This document shows positions 44,305-55,500 of a DNA stretch of 64,000 nucleotides, in pieces (position 1 is the first letter of the stretch; the number at the start of each line of letters is the position of its first letter). A program made the position numbers and the translations under genes. The notes beneath the pieces were generated by a model that did no database searches, was not told the origin of the DNA, and was given only the letters and a program-made list of their open reading frames with translations. The DNA comes from an uncultured Pseudoteredinibacter sp. (GTDB lineage: Bacteria; Pseudomonadota; Gammaproteobacteria; Pseudomonadales; Cellvibrionaceae). The stretch spans positions 1,116,001 through 1,180,000 of the forward strand of contig NZ_CANMYE010000001.1 of NCBI RefSeq assembly GCF_947502065.1, in the 5' to 3' direction.

Positions 44305-47220
44305 GTGAGTAAAGATAAGCAACCTATAGTTGGCACAAGCTCTTCTGGTGACACAACAGGGCACGTTAGCGGAGCCGAGCAAGAATCCAGTCAGGATAAA
44401 ACTGTTATTCAGGCTGTCGAAAATACGGCAGCCGATAACCCACTCGCTTGTGCAGATCAAAATAAGACCCAAATTCAATACCCCTCCCAAGCTGACAGCA
44501 GTGATAAAACGGTTTTACTCGCAAGTGCTGAGTTAGACGATCCCAAAGCCACTGAAAAAACCCAATTTATTCAAGCGCCGGGAACCGGTGACGATCGCAC
44601 CATTATGCTTGGGGGCTCTGTCAACGCGACTCAATTTATTCAAGATAGTCAAGCGGCAGCGCAAGGCGAAAACGTCACTATTCCCAGCACCATGTCCCCT
44701 GATCTTATTATCACCGGGCAGCTGGATGAGCACGGCCGGACGGTCATTAAAGACCGTTTCGTATTGGAATCGCTATTAGGTGCTGGCGGCATGGGCGCGG
44801 TCTATAAAGCGAAAGATTTACGCAAGGTAGAAGCGAAAGATCGCGATCCATGGGTGGCGGTAAAAGTCCTAAATGAAAATTTTAAAAATCATCCTTCTGC
44901 GTTTATTTCCTTACAGCGTGAAGCGCGAAAATCGCAAACGCTAGCTCATCCGAATATTGTCCAGGTCTTCGACTTCGATAGAGATCACGATATGGTCTTT
45001 ATGACCATGGAGCTCTTATCTGGCGCCTCGCTAGAAGACGTCATTAAAGAAAAGCCTGAGGGCTTGCCGCTAGAGCAGGTCTTGAATTTAACCCGTCAAA
45101 TGGGTGATGCGCTGGCCCATGCCCATCGTCATCGAATTACTCATGCCGATTTTAAACCTGGCAATGTATTTCTTTGTGATGGCGATGTAGCCAAGGTTAT
45201 TGACTTTGGTATTGCCCGTGCGGTTTCGAGTGTAGAAACCGATCAAAAAGACGATAAAACCGTCTTCGACCCAAACAGCCTCGGTGCATTGACCCCCGCT
45301 TATGCCAGCCTGGAGATGCTACTTGGCGAAGAGCCACTGCCAAGTTGTGATGTATATGCGCTCGGATGTATCGTCTATGAGCTGTTAAGCGGCAAGCATC
45401 CCTTTGAAAAGCAACCTGCAGATCAAGTCGCTATTCAGCGTTTAAAGCTTAAACGCTTGCCACAGTTGAATCGCCGCCAATGGAAGGCCTTACGTCGGAG
45501 TTTATCATTAAAGCGTGCCAATCGCTTTGCCACCGTTGATGACTTTTTAAATGAATTTGTACCAATTGTTAATCCGTGGCGCAGGCCGGTAGCGATGGGC
45601 TCGGTGGCTGTACTGTTGCTATTGGGCCTAGCTGGGTATCGAGCCTATCAATCCAATGAGAAAGAAAAACAGCTTGAGATAGAAAAGCAGGCGCTAGCGC
45701 AGCAGCAGGCGATACAACAACAAGAAATGGACCTGCAAAGACAGGTTCAGACGGTATCAGATGATCTTTCTAAGCAGTTTTCACAGCTCAATGATAAGGC
45801 TGGCGAGTTACAGTCACTGCTTGATCAAAGAAGTTTAAGCTTTGATACAGGGGCACTTTGGCAGCGGCAAACAGCGGTAATTATGAATGAGTTACTGCGG
45901 GTTTATAAAGATGAATCCTGGCGCGATGGATTGCAAGGGCATGCGCTTGGTGAGCGAAACGATTTCAAAAAAGTTATCCAAGAGCATAGTTTAAAAACTC
46001 AGCAAGCCAAACAGACATTGGCTAATTGGGCGAGTAATTATAATTTCACATTAAGTGATGCCTATCTCGCCGGTGCATCGGATGCTTCAGACGATCAAAA
46101 ATTCGATGAGGCTCGTCGATTACTTGCTCGAGCGCAAACCCTAAACTCTTCATCAGCACAACTTCAAAAAGTAGAGCAGCAAATTGATCGGCAATATAAG
46201 GCTTATCAAACGGAGCTGGCGGCTCAAGCTGAAGCGCGAGAAAGGGCGAGGCTTGCGGCCGAGAGGCGTCGTTTATTGGCGGCTTTTGAGGCTGATAAAA
46301 GCCAGTTGTTAAACGATGTAGAGCAGTGTCAGGCCGGTTTATTGCGTGAAGGCCGTGGTGGTAGTTTTAACTTAGACTTACGAGCATTGGCCGCAGGTTT
46401 TAGTAGTTTGCGAGCAAAATACCCCGTGTTTCAAGGCGATATCTCAAGCGCTCAGCAGGCAAGCGTTACTCAACTGATTGACTGTGTTCAGGTCTATGGT
46501 TATGGCAATACTCAAGACGCAAAAGTGAAGGCTGGCTTAGCGGCGCAGTTGTTCCCTTTTGCTGCTGATCGCTTTTTGGAAATGGAAATTTACCCTTGGA
46601 ACAGTTGTAAGTCATCTTTTGCGGGCCGAGGACAGCGTTACAGCTGTCGTGATCGTTTTTTAAATGAGGATGATCAGCGCGGACCAGAATTAGTGGTAAT
46701 CCCCAAAGTTGATGGGCAAAAACCCTTCGCGATTTCAAAATATGAAATTAGCATTGAAGACTTCAACATCTTTTGTACGCAAAGTGGAAGCTGCGAAGCT
46801 ATGCAGGGTTCCGCCAATATGCCAGTTACAGGTTACTCAGTGGAGCTTTACCAAGCTTACGCTGAATGGTTAAGCGATCATACTGGCTTCAAGTACAGAA
46901 TTCCCAGTTACCAACAATGGTATCAAGCCGCTTCAGCGCGACAATCTGAGCTAGATACTGGTCGCAATTGTACCTTGAAATCTCGTGGTATTCACAAGGG
47001 AGATAGCTTATTGCCGATCGACATGGGTGCAGGCAATCGCTGGGGCTTGGTAAACCATGTCGGCAATGCACGCGAGGTCGTAATGCATCCTGAAGGTTTC
47101 AGAGCCGCAGGCGCGGACCATAAAACAGCAATGGAAAACTGCACATTAGAGGCTTTGGATATAGTTCCCAGTTCTGGTGATCAGCTGTCTGGCTTTCGAG
47201 TAGTGAAGCTGTTGCCATGA
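44305..47220 (+). CDS. Transmembrane Ser/Thr protein kinase with C-terminal FGE-sulfatase-like domain
   Basis: A 971-aa kinase. The GTG at 44305 is chosen; a TTG at 44248 would add an atypical 19 residues. The N-terminal tail (1-150) holds six Thr motifs such as DKTVIQ, NKTQIQ and EKTQFIQ. The kinase domain (about 152-420) has GAGGMGAVYKA, VAVKVL, HADFKPGN (Ala-Asp replaces the usual Arg-Asp) and DFGIAR. The activation segment contains DKTVFD. A membrane helix follows (about 428-448), then a Gln-rich coiled coil. The C-terminal ~180 residues (from about 793) resemble the formylglycine-generating enzyme/SUMF1 fold (ISKYEISIEDFNIFC, YRIPSYQQWYQAA, GFRVVKLL), as in PpkA-type kinases, and would face the periplasm. 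Its stop overlaps the tpsB-like start. Confidence 0.92.
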   Translation: MSKDKQPIVGTSSSGDTTGHVSGAEQESSQDKTVIQAVENTAADNPLACADQNKTQIQYPSQADSSDKTVLLASAELDDPKATEKTQFIQAPGTGDDRTIMLGGSVNATQFIQDSQAAAQGENVTIPSTMSPDLIITGQLDEHGRTVIKDRFVLESLLGAGGMGAVYKAKDLRKVEAKDRDPWVAVKVLNENFKNHPSAFISLQREARKSQTLAHPNIVQVFDFDRDHDMVFMTMELLSGASLEDVIKEKPEGLPLEQVLNLTRQMGDALAHAHRHRITHADFKPGNVFLCDGDVAKVIDFGIARAVSSVETDQKDDKTVFDPNSLGALTPAYASLEMLLGEEPLPSCDVYALGCIVYELLSGKHPFEKQPADQVAIQRLKLKRLPQLNRRQWKALRRSLSLKRANRFATVDDFLNEFVPIVNPWRRPVAMGSVAVLLLLGLAGYRAYQSNEKEKQLEIEKQALAQQQAIQQQEMDLQRQVQTVSDDLSKQFSQLNDKAGELQSLLDQRSLSFDTGALWQRQTAVIMNELLRVYKDESWRDGLQGHALGERNDFKKVIQEHSLKTQQAKQTLANWASNYNFTLSDAYLAGASDASDDQKFDEARRLLARAQTLNSSSAQLQKVEQQIDRQYKAYQTELAAQAEARERARLAAERRRLLAAFEADKSQLLNDVEQCQAGLLREGRGGSFNLDLRALAAGFSSLRAKYPVFQGDISSAQQASVTQLIDCVQVYGYGNTQDAKVKAGLAAQLFPFAADRFLEMEIYPWNSCKSSFAGRGQRYSCRDRFLNEDDQRGPELVVIPKVDGQKPFAISKYEISIEDFNIFCTQSGSCEAMQGSANMPVTGYSVELYQAYAEWLSDHTGFKYRIPSYQQWYQAASARQSELDTGRNCTLKSRGIHKGDSLLPIDMGAGNRWGLVNHVGNAREVVMHPEGFRAAGADHKTAMENCTLEALDIVPSSGDQLSGFRVVKLLP

Positions 47221-49544
47221 GATTTATTAAGCTATTAACTACGCTTACTGCACTTGTTGGCCCAGGTTTTGTATTGGCGCAACAAGAAAATCTCAGCCTC
47301 GATTTTTTCGATCAGCGCTTTGAGCTCGAATTGTCACAAGCGGCATTGCAGCCTGCATCTAATGCTGCAGATCAACAATTTGATACGGCTCTACTCAAGC
47401 GCTACGATAAAGCATGGTGGATGCAGCGATTGCCAGCCCTACAGGCTGAATTGCTCAAAAGGGAAAGGCTATTCACTGAAGCTGATCGAATTGAGCCTGG
47501 CGCTTTAAGTTCACTTGCCCAATACCTTCGCTTACTAATGCCTGAACTTGATATTGGCGCGCCGGTTAGTATAGATAAAACTCGCTTATCGGATGTTCAG
47601 CAGCAAGCTTTGTTCAATATGGTCTATGACTGGAAGGGCAAGCATGACCCCCGTAGTACGGAAGACTATCTAGAGCAAGAAGATATAGACCTGGCCGAAA
47701 TTGTCGAAAATAGTGTGTTGCGGGTTTTCGATGCAAATTTCAGTTGCTTGTTCCAGCTAAGCAGTGCTGAAAATCGCATTGAGGTTTCCTTAAGGCCCCA
47801 GTGGTCTGACTGTATTGATGAAAGTCGACCGCAGTTATTATGGGTGAATGAATTGCGCTTAGGCGAGGCAAGTACTCAGCAAGATCTGCCTATTGACCGG
47901 GAAGAGGTGTTTAGCTTCTTGAATCAGCAGAAGGAAAAGCAAACGAGACTGAGTAATGATGCTGCGCATGGTTTCAGCTTGTTTGATCTCAATATCTTGG
48001 CCTCTAAGCTGAATCAAGCATTTCTTGATTCTTCCGCGGGGCAGCGTTATGACAATGTTCATGACGCCTTGATTACCGAAGAACTTGAAGTGTTGCGACA
48101 GCAACACGCTATGAGCTTTTCTAATTTACAGAAAATTTCTGAAACCTTACAAGATTATATTCGAGCACAGGGTTTTATCCTCGCAAAAGCTTATATTCCT
48201 CAGCAAGATTTCAGGGCCGCCGATGGTATTTTGGAATTGGCGATCGCCAGCGGCTATTTAGCCGATGTTTATTTTCGTAATATCAATGAAACGAAATACC
48301 GCCGAGAGACCTTGTTGTCAGCCTTTGCAGCTTATCTAGATAAGCCCGTAAGCAGTGATGTATCAACCGCGTATTTTCGATTAAATGATATTCCTGGTTT
48401 GAGTGTACAAGCAGGCTTTTTCGAACCTGGAGAGGAGAACGGCCAGACTCGATTGAACCTTGGCTTGGAAGAAGAGAAGTGGCAATTACAACTGCGTAGC
48501 GACAATTACGGCTCTAAAGCAACCGGAGAATATCGAGTGCTAGCAGGCTTTGATTGGTATAACGCGCTCGGTTATGGCGATTCTTTAAACATAGCTGTGT
48601 TGCAAGCTTCTTCGCCGAGTAATACCAGCTATGGCTCAGCTAAGTACAAGTTTCCATTTTTAGAGTTAAAGGCAAATATTGTACTGTCACATGAGCAGAC
48701 ACAGTACGAGGCCCTAGGTGGTGTTGGCGCCAATAAGGCTTTATCACAAGGAGACTTGGCAACCAGCAGTTTAAGTATGGAATATCGCTGGCTACGCTCA
48801 AAAGATTTTAACTTCAGTGTAGGTGCTTCGGCAGTGAAAAAGTCATCCGATACCACAGTTACTTTGCAGTTGGGTGATAAGTCTGTTGTTGATGGCTTGG
48901 AAACAGAGGTAGAGGGTTATCAAGTCGATGTCAAAGTGGATTACTTATTAAGTTCGCTAAGGGCGTTAACGGATTGGCGTTTTAGCTATTTTTCTGGTCA
49001 GCAAGAAGACTTAAAAGATACGGTGATAAGTCGTAGCTATGAAAAATTCACCTTGAGCGGGGACACCTTGTTTCTTTTGCCAGTAGAGGTTTCCAATCAG
49101 CCACTCCGGCTAAATGCGAAATTTCAGGCCGTATATTCAGATGATTTATTGCCAACCTTTGAGCGTCAAGCTATCGGCGGGCCCTATGGCGTTAAGACAT
49201 TCGCCACCGCCGATTTCACCGCGGATAAAACAATTTATGGCAATTTACAGCTGTTGGCAAACGTGAATTCTTGGTTGGGTGAGGGGTTTTCTGATGATCA
49301 TGATGTATCCATTGCTGTATTTATTGAGGCGGCTGAAGGCCGACTTAATGCCCTGCAAGGGCAATCTGATAGTAAGGCCAGCTTTCAGGCGGCGGGATTG
49401 TCTTTGTATTATCAGTGGCAAGAAAATTTAAATCTCGAATTGAATTATTCATTTGCCGGCAGCAAAGATGTCAGTACGGATTTTGCTGAGCTCGTTCCAG
49501 AGCCTGAAGATACAGTTTATTTTAGCTTGAGCTATCGGATTTAG
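47217..49544 (+). CDS. TpsB-type two-partner secretion transporter with long N-terminal extension
   Basis: A 775-aa outer membrane protein with a signal peptide (TLTALVGPGFVLAQ). Residues about 22-290 form an extension with no family match I know; it has only three Cys and is helix-rich. A POTRA-like domain follows at about 300-370 (LQDYIRAQGFILAKAYIPQQ). The FhaC/ShlB-type 16-strand barrel runs from about 410 to the end, with GFDWYNALGYGDSLNI, the conserved ERQAIGGPYGVKTF block and a final SLSYRI strand. TpsB proteins recognise the TPS domain of their partner and export it. The ATG overlaps the kinase stop (ATGA). The TpsA gene begins 17 bases on. Usual TpsB length is about 550-600, so this one is long. 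Confidence 0.92.
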   Translation: MRFIKLLTTLTALVGPGFVLAQQENLSLDFFDQRFELELSQAALQPASNAADQQFDTALLKRYDKAWWMQRLPALQAELLKRERLFTEADRIEPGALSSLAQYLRLLMPELDIGAPVSIDKTRLSDVQQQALFNMVYDWKGKHDPRSTEDYLEQEDIDLAEIVENSVLRVFDANFSCLFQLSSAENRIEVSLRPQWSDCIDESRPQLLWVNELRLGEASTQQDLPIDREEVFSFLNQQKEKQTRLSNDAAHGFSLFDLNILASKLNQAFLDSSAGQRYDNVHDALITEELEVLRQQHAMSFSNLQKISETLQDYIRAQGFILAKAYIPQQDFRAADGILELAIASGYLADVYFRNINETKYRRETLLSAFAAYLDKPVSSDVSTAYFRLNDIPGLSVQAGFFEPGEENGQTRLNLGLEEEKWQLQLRSDNYGSKATGEYRVLAGFDWYNALGYGDSLNIAVLQASSPSNTSYGSAKYKFPFLELKANIVLSHEQTQYEALGGVGANKALSQGDLATSSLSMEYRWLRSKDFNFSVGASAVKKSSDTTVTLQLGDKSVVDGLETEVEGYQVDVKVDYLLSSLRALTDWRFSYFSGQQEDLKDTVISRSYEKFTLSGDTLFLLPVEVSNQPLRLNAKFQAVYSDDLLPTFERQAIGGPYGVKTFATADFTADKTIYGNLQLLANVNSWLGEGFSDDHDVSIAVFIEAAEGRLNALQGQSDSKASFQAAGLSLYYQWQENLNLELNYSFAGSKDVSTDFAELVPEPEDTVYFSLSYRI

Positions 49545-49561
49545 TTAGCAAGGTATTGATT

Positions 49562-52500
49562 ATGAAAAATTTCAAATTCAGTAGAGCTAAAGCAAACAAT
49601 AAAAACTGCAGAAAACCTCTGGCCTTGGCTGTAGGATTAGCTCAGCTAACTGTGATAGCAGGTTTTGGAATAGAGATACACGCAGCACCGGAAGGTGGGC
49701 GTGTGGTTCAGGGTGTCGGTAATATCGAGCAAAACGCCAACATTACTAACGTTAACCAGGTCAGCGACTTATTAACCGTAGAGTGGAGCAGTTTTGATCT
49801 CGATAGCCAGGAAGTTGTAAATTTTCTTCAGCCCAACAATCACGCTTGGGTACTCAATCATATTTTACAAAATGGCCCAAGCCAAATTAATGGCCAGATC
49901 AATGCCAATGGTAATGTCTTGCTTATCAACCCACGGGGAATGATATTTGGCGAAAATGCGCTGATTAATGCTGGTAGCTTCACTGCCAGTAGTCTGTGGC
50001 TAGATAAAGAAGATTTCCTAAACGGTCATTTTTATTTCAAAGACGTCGATCCTAGCCAGGGGCGTATTATCAATCATGGCCTAATTTCCGCAGCGACTGG
50101 TGGCTTTGTGAATCTTCTTGGGGAATCTATCTCTAACGAAGGTATATTGAGCGCGAATATGGGCTATGTTTCTCTGGCGGCGGGCAGTGAGCTCTACCTG
50201 ACTTTCGATGATCAGAATTTTCTTGGTGTTAAGGTTACCCAAGAGGTAATCAATAACGATGCGGGCCTAAAGGCAGCTATTGATAATAAAGGAAAGATAG
50301 AAGGTGAGTCTGCTAGGGTCATTATGCAGGCAGAATCAGCGAAGGATTTATTTGATCTTGCCGTCAACCATGAGGGGGTTGTTGAGGCGACGGGTTTTGA
50401 TGGCGGCGAGGTAAGTATTGCTGCCAATGGCGCCATAAAAATAAATGGCAATATAGATAGCTCTGGTGATAATAACTCAGGTAGTGTTGATATTGCCGGT
50501 AAGTCTGTTGAGCTCTTAGGCGATATCGTTGCTCGTGGCGACGTTGGCGGCAGAGTATGGGTACAGGCAGAGGATATCCAGCTAGCCGCTTTGGCGACTG
50601 TTGATGTAAGCGGTCAGTTTGGTGGTGGGCAGGCCTTAATTGGTGGTGGCTATCTCGGTCGCCTAGAGGGCTTTCGCAATGCTCAAAATCTTTATGTTGC
50701 AGGCGGTGCAAAAATTTATGCTGATGCGAAGCAGTCTGGAAATGGCGGAGAAGTTATTCTTTGGTCCGACAACAGTACGCATTTTCACGGCTTAATATCG
50801 GCCCAAGGCGGTACCCAATCAGGTGATGGCGGTTTGGTAGAAACCTCATCGCTTAATCAGCTAAGCGTTAGCGGAAAGGTTAGTACGCATGCTCGCAGTG
50901 GTCAAACAGGCACATGGTTATTAGACCCAGGTGAATTGGAAATCGTTACAGGCATGGCAGCTGGACCTAATCAAATTTCAGTGTCTACGATCGATCTAGT
51001 CAATAATAATGTTGTGATTACTACATCAGATTATGACGCAGGCATGGCCGGCTCTGGAAATTTGACCTTATCTGCTGATATTAGCTCAGTCAGTGGTAAT
51101 AGTCTTACCTTGCAGGCTGAGACAGATATTATTCTAAATAACAACATCAATATTACCGGTGATATTAACTTAGATGCCCAGAATCAGGTTTTTATAAACA
51201 GTAATATTACTGCAGCCAATATCAATTTAGATATGTTGAGCTATAGCGTCGATCCTACAGCGCTCCTCAGCACAGCAGGTTCCTTATCGTTCAACTATAA
51301 AACCGGTAACCATGCCCTTGATTTAAACAATCTGGGCTTGGATTTTAATAACATCAGCGCTTCGGCGATTAATTTTAATCTGGGTGCTGGCGGAAGCAAC
51401 TCGCTGAGCGCGTCGACAACAGGAAGTGATTTTTTCATTACCGCCGCCAATGCTTTAAATGTTGATGTGTTGGCTCAAACCATCAATTTTACCGGCGTAA
51501 ATAGTATAGCGGGTAGCAATAATAATGATTCAGTCGATGCTGCCAATTCGGGAGTGCAGTTAGGTTTAAGCAGCTACACAGTGAATGATATCGACATTAG
51601 CGATATTAACAGTGTCAGCAATACCGATAGTATAACAGGTACCAGCAGTGCTGAATCCTTTACGGCCTCTGCTGAAAATCAAATCACGGTATCTGTTGGT
51701 GGCAGCAATGTGGTGTTTGATGATGTTGCTAGCTTAGATGGTGGTAGCGGCACTGGTGATAGTCTTGACGTTTCTAATCAGGGGGCTGTATTAAGCGCGT
51801 CTGGATTTGACAGCCGTAGTATTACAGTGAGTGATGTTGAGCTTGTCAATAATACGACGACGCTAACAGGAACTAGCAATGATGATTCATTGACTGTCAC
51901 CGCTTCAAAGCAACTTCTTGCCGGGAGCACAACGTTTAATAATGTTGACAGTTACGATGCGGCCGCAGGCACCAGCGATACGCTTGACCTTGGCGGTTTC
52001 GGTGCTGTACTAGATGGTCAAAACTATACGGTTAACGGTATATCCGTTACCCAAAACGAAATCAACGATAACGTAGCGCAGCTTACAGGTGGTGGGACGA
52101 TAGATACCTTTGTCGTTCAAGGTAGCGCTAGCGTAACAGCTAATGGCAGCACTAGAACCTATAATGGCGTCACTACGGTAGTGACACAAGCTGATGATAT
52201 TGTGAATCTAAATGACCAGGGCGCACTTATTGGCGCGACTGGTTTTAGTAGCCAGGGTATTGGCTTTGATCATGCTAGTGCTTTAAATACAGGTGTTTTA
52301 ACAGGCGGGACAGCAAGCGATACCTTTGTTGTTCAGGGTGCCGAGAGTGTGACGGTTGATGCTGGTGCAAGAACTTTTAATGGTGTCTCCGCTGTTTTCA
52401 CGCAAGCCGACGATGTTGTGAACCTAAATGATCAAGACGCACTTATCACGGCAAATGGCTTTAGCAGCCAGGGCATCAACTTTGATCATGCAGCTGCTCT

Positions 52501-55500
52501 AAATACGGGTGTGTTAACAGGTACCGCCGCAGACGAGTCATTTAGCGCAAGCGCCGAGAACGAAGTAAGTGTTGTTATTGATGGAAGCAATAGAGTCTTT
52601 GGGGGCGTAGATAGCCTAGACGGAGCGGGTGGTACAGCAGATAGTCTAGACTTGTCTGCTCAGGGGGCAACACTTACAGCGACAGGCTTCAACAGTCGCG
52701 GTATCGGTGTAAGTAATATTGAGAGTGCCACTAACACCGTTACCTTAACGGGATCTGCCGCTGATGATAGTGTTGCTATAACTGGGGCTAAAGAGATTAG
52801 CACTCCTTCGATTAGCTTTAGCGGTGTCGATAATTATAATGCTGCTGACGGGAGCGCAGATGTTGTAGATGCAAATAACGCCGGTGTGCAGCTCGATGGC
52901 AGTAATTACATTATTAATGGTGTACTGCTGAGTAACAATGAAACTGCAAATAATGTTGCGCAATTGACCGGTGGTGGCAGCCAAGACAACTTCAGGGTCG
53001 AAGGTTTGAACAGCATTAGTGTCGCTTCTGGCTCAAGGCATTTTAATGATGTTGATTCACTAATAAGTCAGGCTGACGATGTGCTCGATTTAAATGGTCA
53101 GGACGCAACTTTATCGTCGACAGGTTTTAGCAGTCAAGATATCGACTTTAGTCATGGTAGTGCGAGTAATACAGGAGAATTAACTGGCACTTCTGGTAAT
53201 GATCAATTTGATGCATCTGCTACTAATCAAGTAACGGTCAATATAAATGGTTCGGACACAGTATTCAGTGGAGTCAATGAAGTTATAGGTGGCGGCGGTG
53301 ATGATCAGGCCGATTTAAACAATAGTAATGCTGATTTAGTTGCAACGGGTTTTGACAGTCGATCAATCACCTTTAGTGGCATCGGCGAAGTGATTGAGAC
53401 GGATGAACTAACAGCAACCGCAGCTCCAGAACATTTTGTGATCGATGGAGCAGGTGGAATCACAGTAAATGGTATTCGTTTTAATGGAGTCACTGTTTTA
53501 GATGGTGGTGAAGCCGGCGATGATAGCGATCAAGATCGCATAAGTGGCGCTGTCTCCAGTTTTCTTTTAGCCGGTGATGAGTCCGTCCAAGTCAATCATT
53601 TACAAGCAAGTAGCTTTACTGCCAATAATATCGAGCTACTGAGTGGCAGCAATGCAACACTGCATGGTGCAAGTGGAGACGTTGATACCTTCTTGGTAAG
53701 CGGTTTAAATACTGTAGCTGCGCGGGACATGGTGTTTGAGGGAGTGGCGAGCGTCATCAGTAACGCCGAAGATACAGTCGATTTGAATAATTTGAATGCT
53801 ACTTTAAGTGCTACGGGATTTGTTAGTCAAAATATCGCATTTGATCATAGCTCTGCCATAAATACAGGAACCTTAACAGGCACCACGAACTCAGAGGCCT
53901 TTACAGCGAGCGCAGCTAATCAAATCAGCGTACAAGTAAACGGAAGCAACCGAAGCTTTGATGGTGTTAATGTACTTGCTGGTGGAAGCGCTACAGGCGA
54001 CAGCCTGGATGTGCAGAGCCAGGGCGTCAATTTAACTGGGGCAGGCTTTAGCAGTCGTGGCATATCGGTCAGTGATGTCGCATTAGTTAATAACAGTAGT
54101 AGTGTCCTTGGCACAGCGGGAAATGACGCTGTCACTGTTTCGGCCAATAAGCAATTAAGCTATAACGGTATCAGCTTCAATCAGGTTGATAGTTATGATG
54201 CAGGCGCTGGGTCGAACGATACTCTCGATGCGTCAGCAGCCGGAGTCAGCATAGCTGGCACAGACTATACCGTTAATGGTGTAGTGGTGAGTAATAATGA
54301 GATCACTAATGACGTTGCTGTGTTAACAGGAAATGCTGCCGCTGCGGATAACTTTATTGTGCAGGGTAGTGGCTCGCTAACAGCAAACTCTTCAGATCGA
54401 ACTTACAATGGTGTAACTGAAGTCGTATCCCAATCTAATGATACTGTTGATCTGAATGATCAAAATGCCACCTTAACGGCCACAGGCTTTAGTAGCCAAA
54501 ATATTGCTTTCGACCATGCTACAGCGGCCAATACAGGCACGCTCACCGGTACTAACAATTCGGAAGCCTTTACCGCGAGCGCCAATAATCAAATTAGTGT
54601 GCAAGTAAATGGCAGTAACATTAGCTTTGATGGAGTCGATGCGCTAGCTGGCGGAAGCGCGGGCAGCGACAGCCTGGATGTTCAGAGTCAGGGCGTTAAT
54701 TTAACTGCGACAGGCTTTAGCAGTCGAGGCATATCGGTCAGCGATGTTGCGCTTGTGAATAATAGCAACACTGTCAGTGGCACGAGCGCTGATGATGCGG
54801 TCACGATTTCAGCTAATAAGCAATTAAGCTATAACGGTATCAGCTTCAATCAAGTCGATAGCTATGATGCTGACGCTGGCTCGAGCGATACTCTCGATGC
54901 GTCAGCAGCCGGAGTCAGCATAGCTGGCACAGGCTATACCGTTAATGGTGTAGTGGTGAGTAATAATGAGGTCACCAATAACGTTGCTGTTTTAACAGGG
55001 AATGCTGCCGCTGCAGATAATTTTATTGTGCAGAGTAGTGGCTCGCTAACAGCGAACTCTTCAGAAAGAACTTACAATGGTGTAACTGCAGTTGTATCCC
55101 AGACAGACGATACTGTCGATCTTAATGATCAAAATGCAACGGTCACCGCTAGCGGTTTCAATAGCCAAGGCATCGATTTTTCCCATGAGCTTGTTTCAAA
55201 TACCGGTACCTTAGCCGGAACCTCTGGTGATGATTCCTTTATTAGTAATTCTGCTAATGAGATTGAAATCGACATAAATGGTGCCGTCGTTACCTTTAGT
55301 GGTGTTGATCAGCTTGATGGGGTTGCCGGTAATGATGAGTTGGATATTAATAATAGCGGTGCTGAGCTAACGGCAAGCGGGGTGCTTGCCCAATCGATAA
55401 ATGTATCCAATGTGGCAAACTATCGAAGCGTTGGTGCATTGCTAGGATCTGCTGGGGATGACAGCTTTGATTTTATTGATGCTGGTGCTGCAGATGCCAG

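Noticed and set aside
43181..47220. FHA protein and kinase as part of a type VI secretion cluster
   Set aside because: None of the structural type VI genes is found within the window; the downstream genes are TpsB and TpsA.
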